Below, in pieces: positions 63,922 to 64,000 of a stretch of DNA of 64,000 nucleotides. The notes below the pieces were generated by a model, which saw only the letters and a program-made list of their open reading frames with translations, did not search any database and was not told the DNA's origin. The position numbers and the translations under genes were made by a program. The stretch is from Acidimicrobiaceae bacterium (GTDB taxonomy: Bacteria; Actinomycetota; Acidimicrobiia; Acidimicrobiales; Aldehydirespiratoraceae): assembly GCA_009843735.1 (NCBI GenBank), contig VYCW01000012.1, positions 1 to 64,000 on the forward strand, written 5' to 3'. How positions within the stretch are numbered: position 1 is the first letter of the stretch; each line of letters opens with the position of its first letter.

Positions 63922-64000
63922 CGGGGCTGGACCGGTTCGAGGGGCGGCCGGGGGCCCGGGACGGGTACTGGCCCTCGGCGTGGCCGGCAGAGTGCGGCGG
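63918..64000 (+). CDS. Start of an unidentified gene running off the right edge
   Basis: An ATG at 63918 opens a frame with no stop through the window end. The first residues are MTGLDRFEGRPGARDGYWPSA. Too short to identify. The ATG overlaps the stop of the 16-codon frame. Confidence 0.4.
   Translation, partial: MTGLDRFEGRPGARDGYWPSAWPAECG

Overview
The window is one continuous, GC-rich (about 70% by eye), gene-dense stretch of a bacterial chromosome. Gene order and family content point to Actinomycetota. The order tlyA-nadK-recN-pyrG-nudix-xerD-scpA-scpB-rluB-cmk matches the conserved mycobacterial order, and folC-ndk-rne-rplU-rpmA-obg-proB-proA-nadD-rsfS is also typical of the phylum. The mreBCD-mrdA-rodA cluster, a class II DAHP synthase and the TIGR03960/TIGR03936 pair fit a deep lineage such as Acidimicrobiia. 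That class assignment is an inference and cannot be proved from this window. A pure poly-C run at the left edge suggests a contig end from a draft or metagenome assembly.

Layout. 1-3.9 kb: end of plsY, molybdenum cofactor genes moeA-moaA-moaC, and a small membrane protein resembling the actinobacterial Glp receptor. 3.9-10 kb: tRNA-Ala, then minus-strand genes for an ERG4/ERG24-type sterol reductase, an ammonium channel, FabH, an M20 amidohydrolase and an alpha/beta hydrolase. 10-16.3 kb: RidA, a small AtzG/GatC-like protein, an amidase and a second alpha/beta hydrolase, running into tlyA-nadK-recN. 16.3-26.6 kb: pyrG, nudix, xerD, trpS (minus), scpAB, rluB, tyrA, aroA, cmk, plsC. 26.6-30.7 kb: ispH, an excisionase-type HTH gene, a methyltransferase, an alkylsulfatase-like hydrolase and tRNA-Gly. 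30.8-36 kb: tig-clpP-clpX-folC-ndk. 36-42 kb: cell elongation (mreBCD, mrdA, rodA). 42-49.9 kb: radical SAM pair, rne, rplU, rpmA, obg, proB. 49.9-58.5 kb: pspA and murJ (minus), proA, MoxR plus VWA pair, then class II DAHP synthase and a sigma factor (minus). 58.6-64 kb: nadD, an LCP-like/LytR_C protein, rsfS, class I fumarase, a thioredoxin-fold protein, and two incompletely understood genes at the right edge.

How the genes work together. Most are housekeeping genes in tight operons with 1-14 bp start/stop overlaps. Repeatedly, a TAnnnT box ends 6-8 bases before the annotated start codon, which is the signature of leaderless transcription. I count 16 such starts, and in three the TAG stop of the upstream gene forms the first half of the box. 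No intergenic stretch exceeds 300 bases. The longest is 231 bases (58364-58594) and holds a consensus-like promoter for the sigma factor, a CRP-like palindrome near -62 of that promoter, and a leaderless promoter for nadD.

I see no CRISPR array, prophage, insertion sequence, rRNA or defence island. The most noteworthy content is the leaderless promoter architecture, the sterol reductase with a duplicated start region, the Glp/GLPR-like neighbourhood, the amidase cluster with its small partner, the sigma-DAHP synthase operon, and two families of short intergenic repeats.
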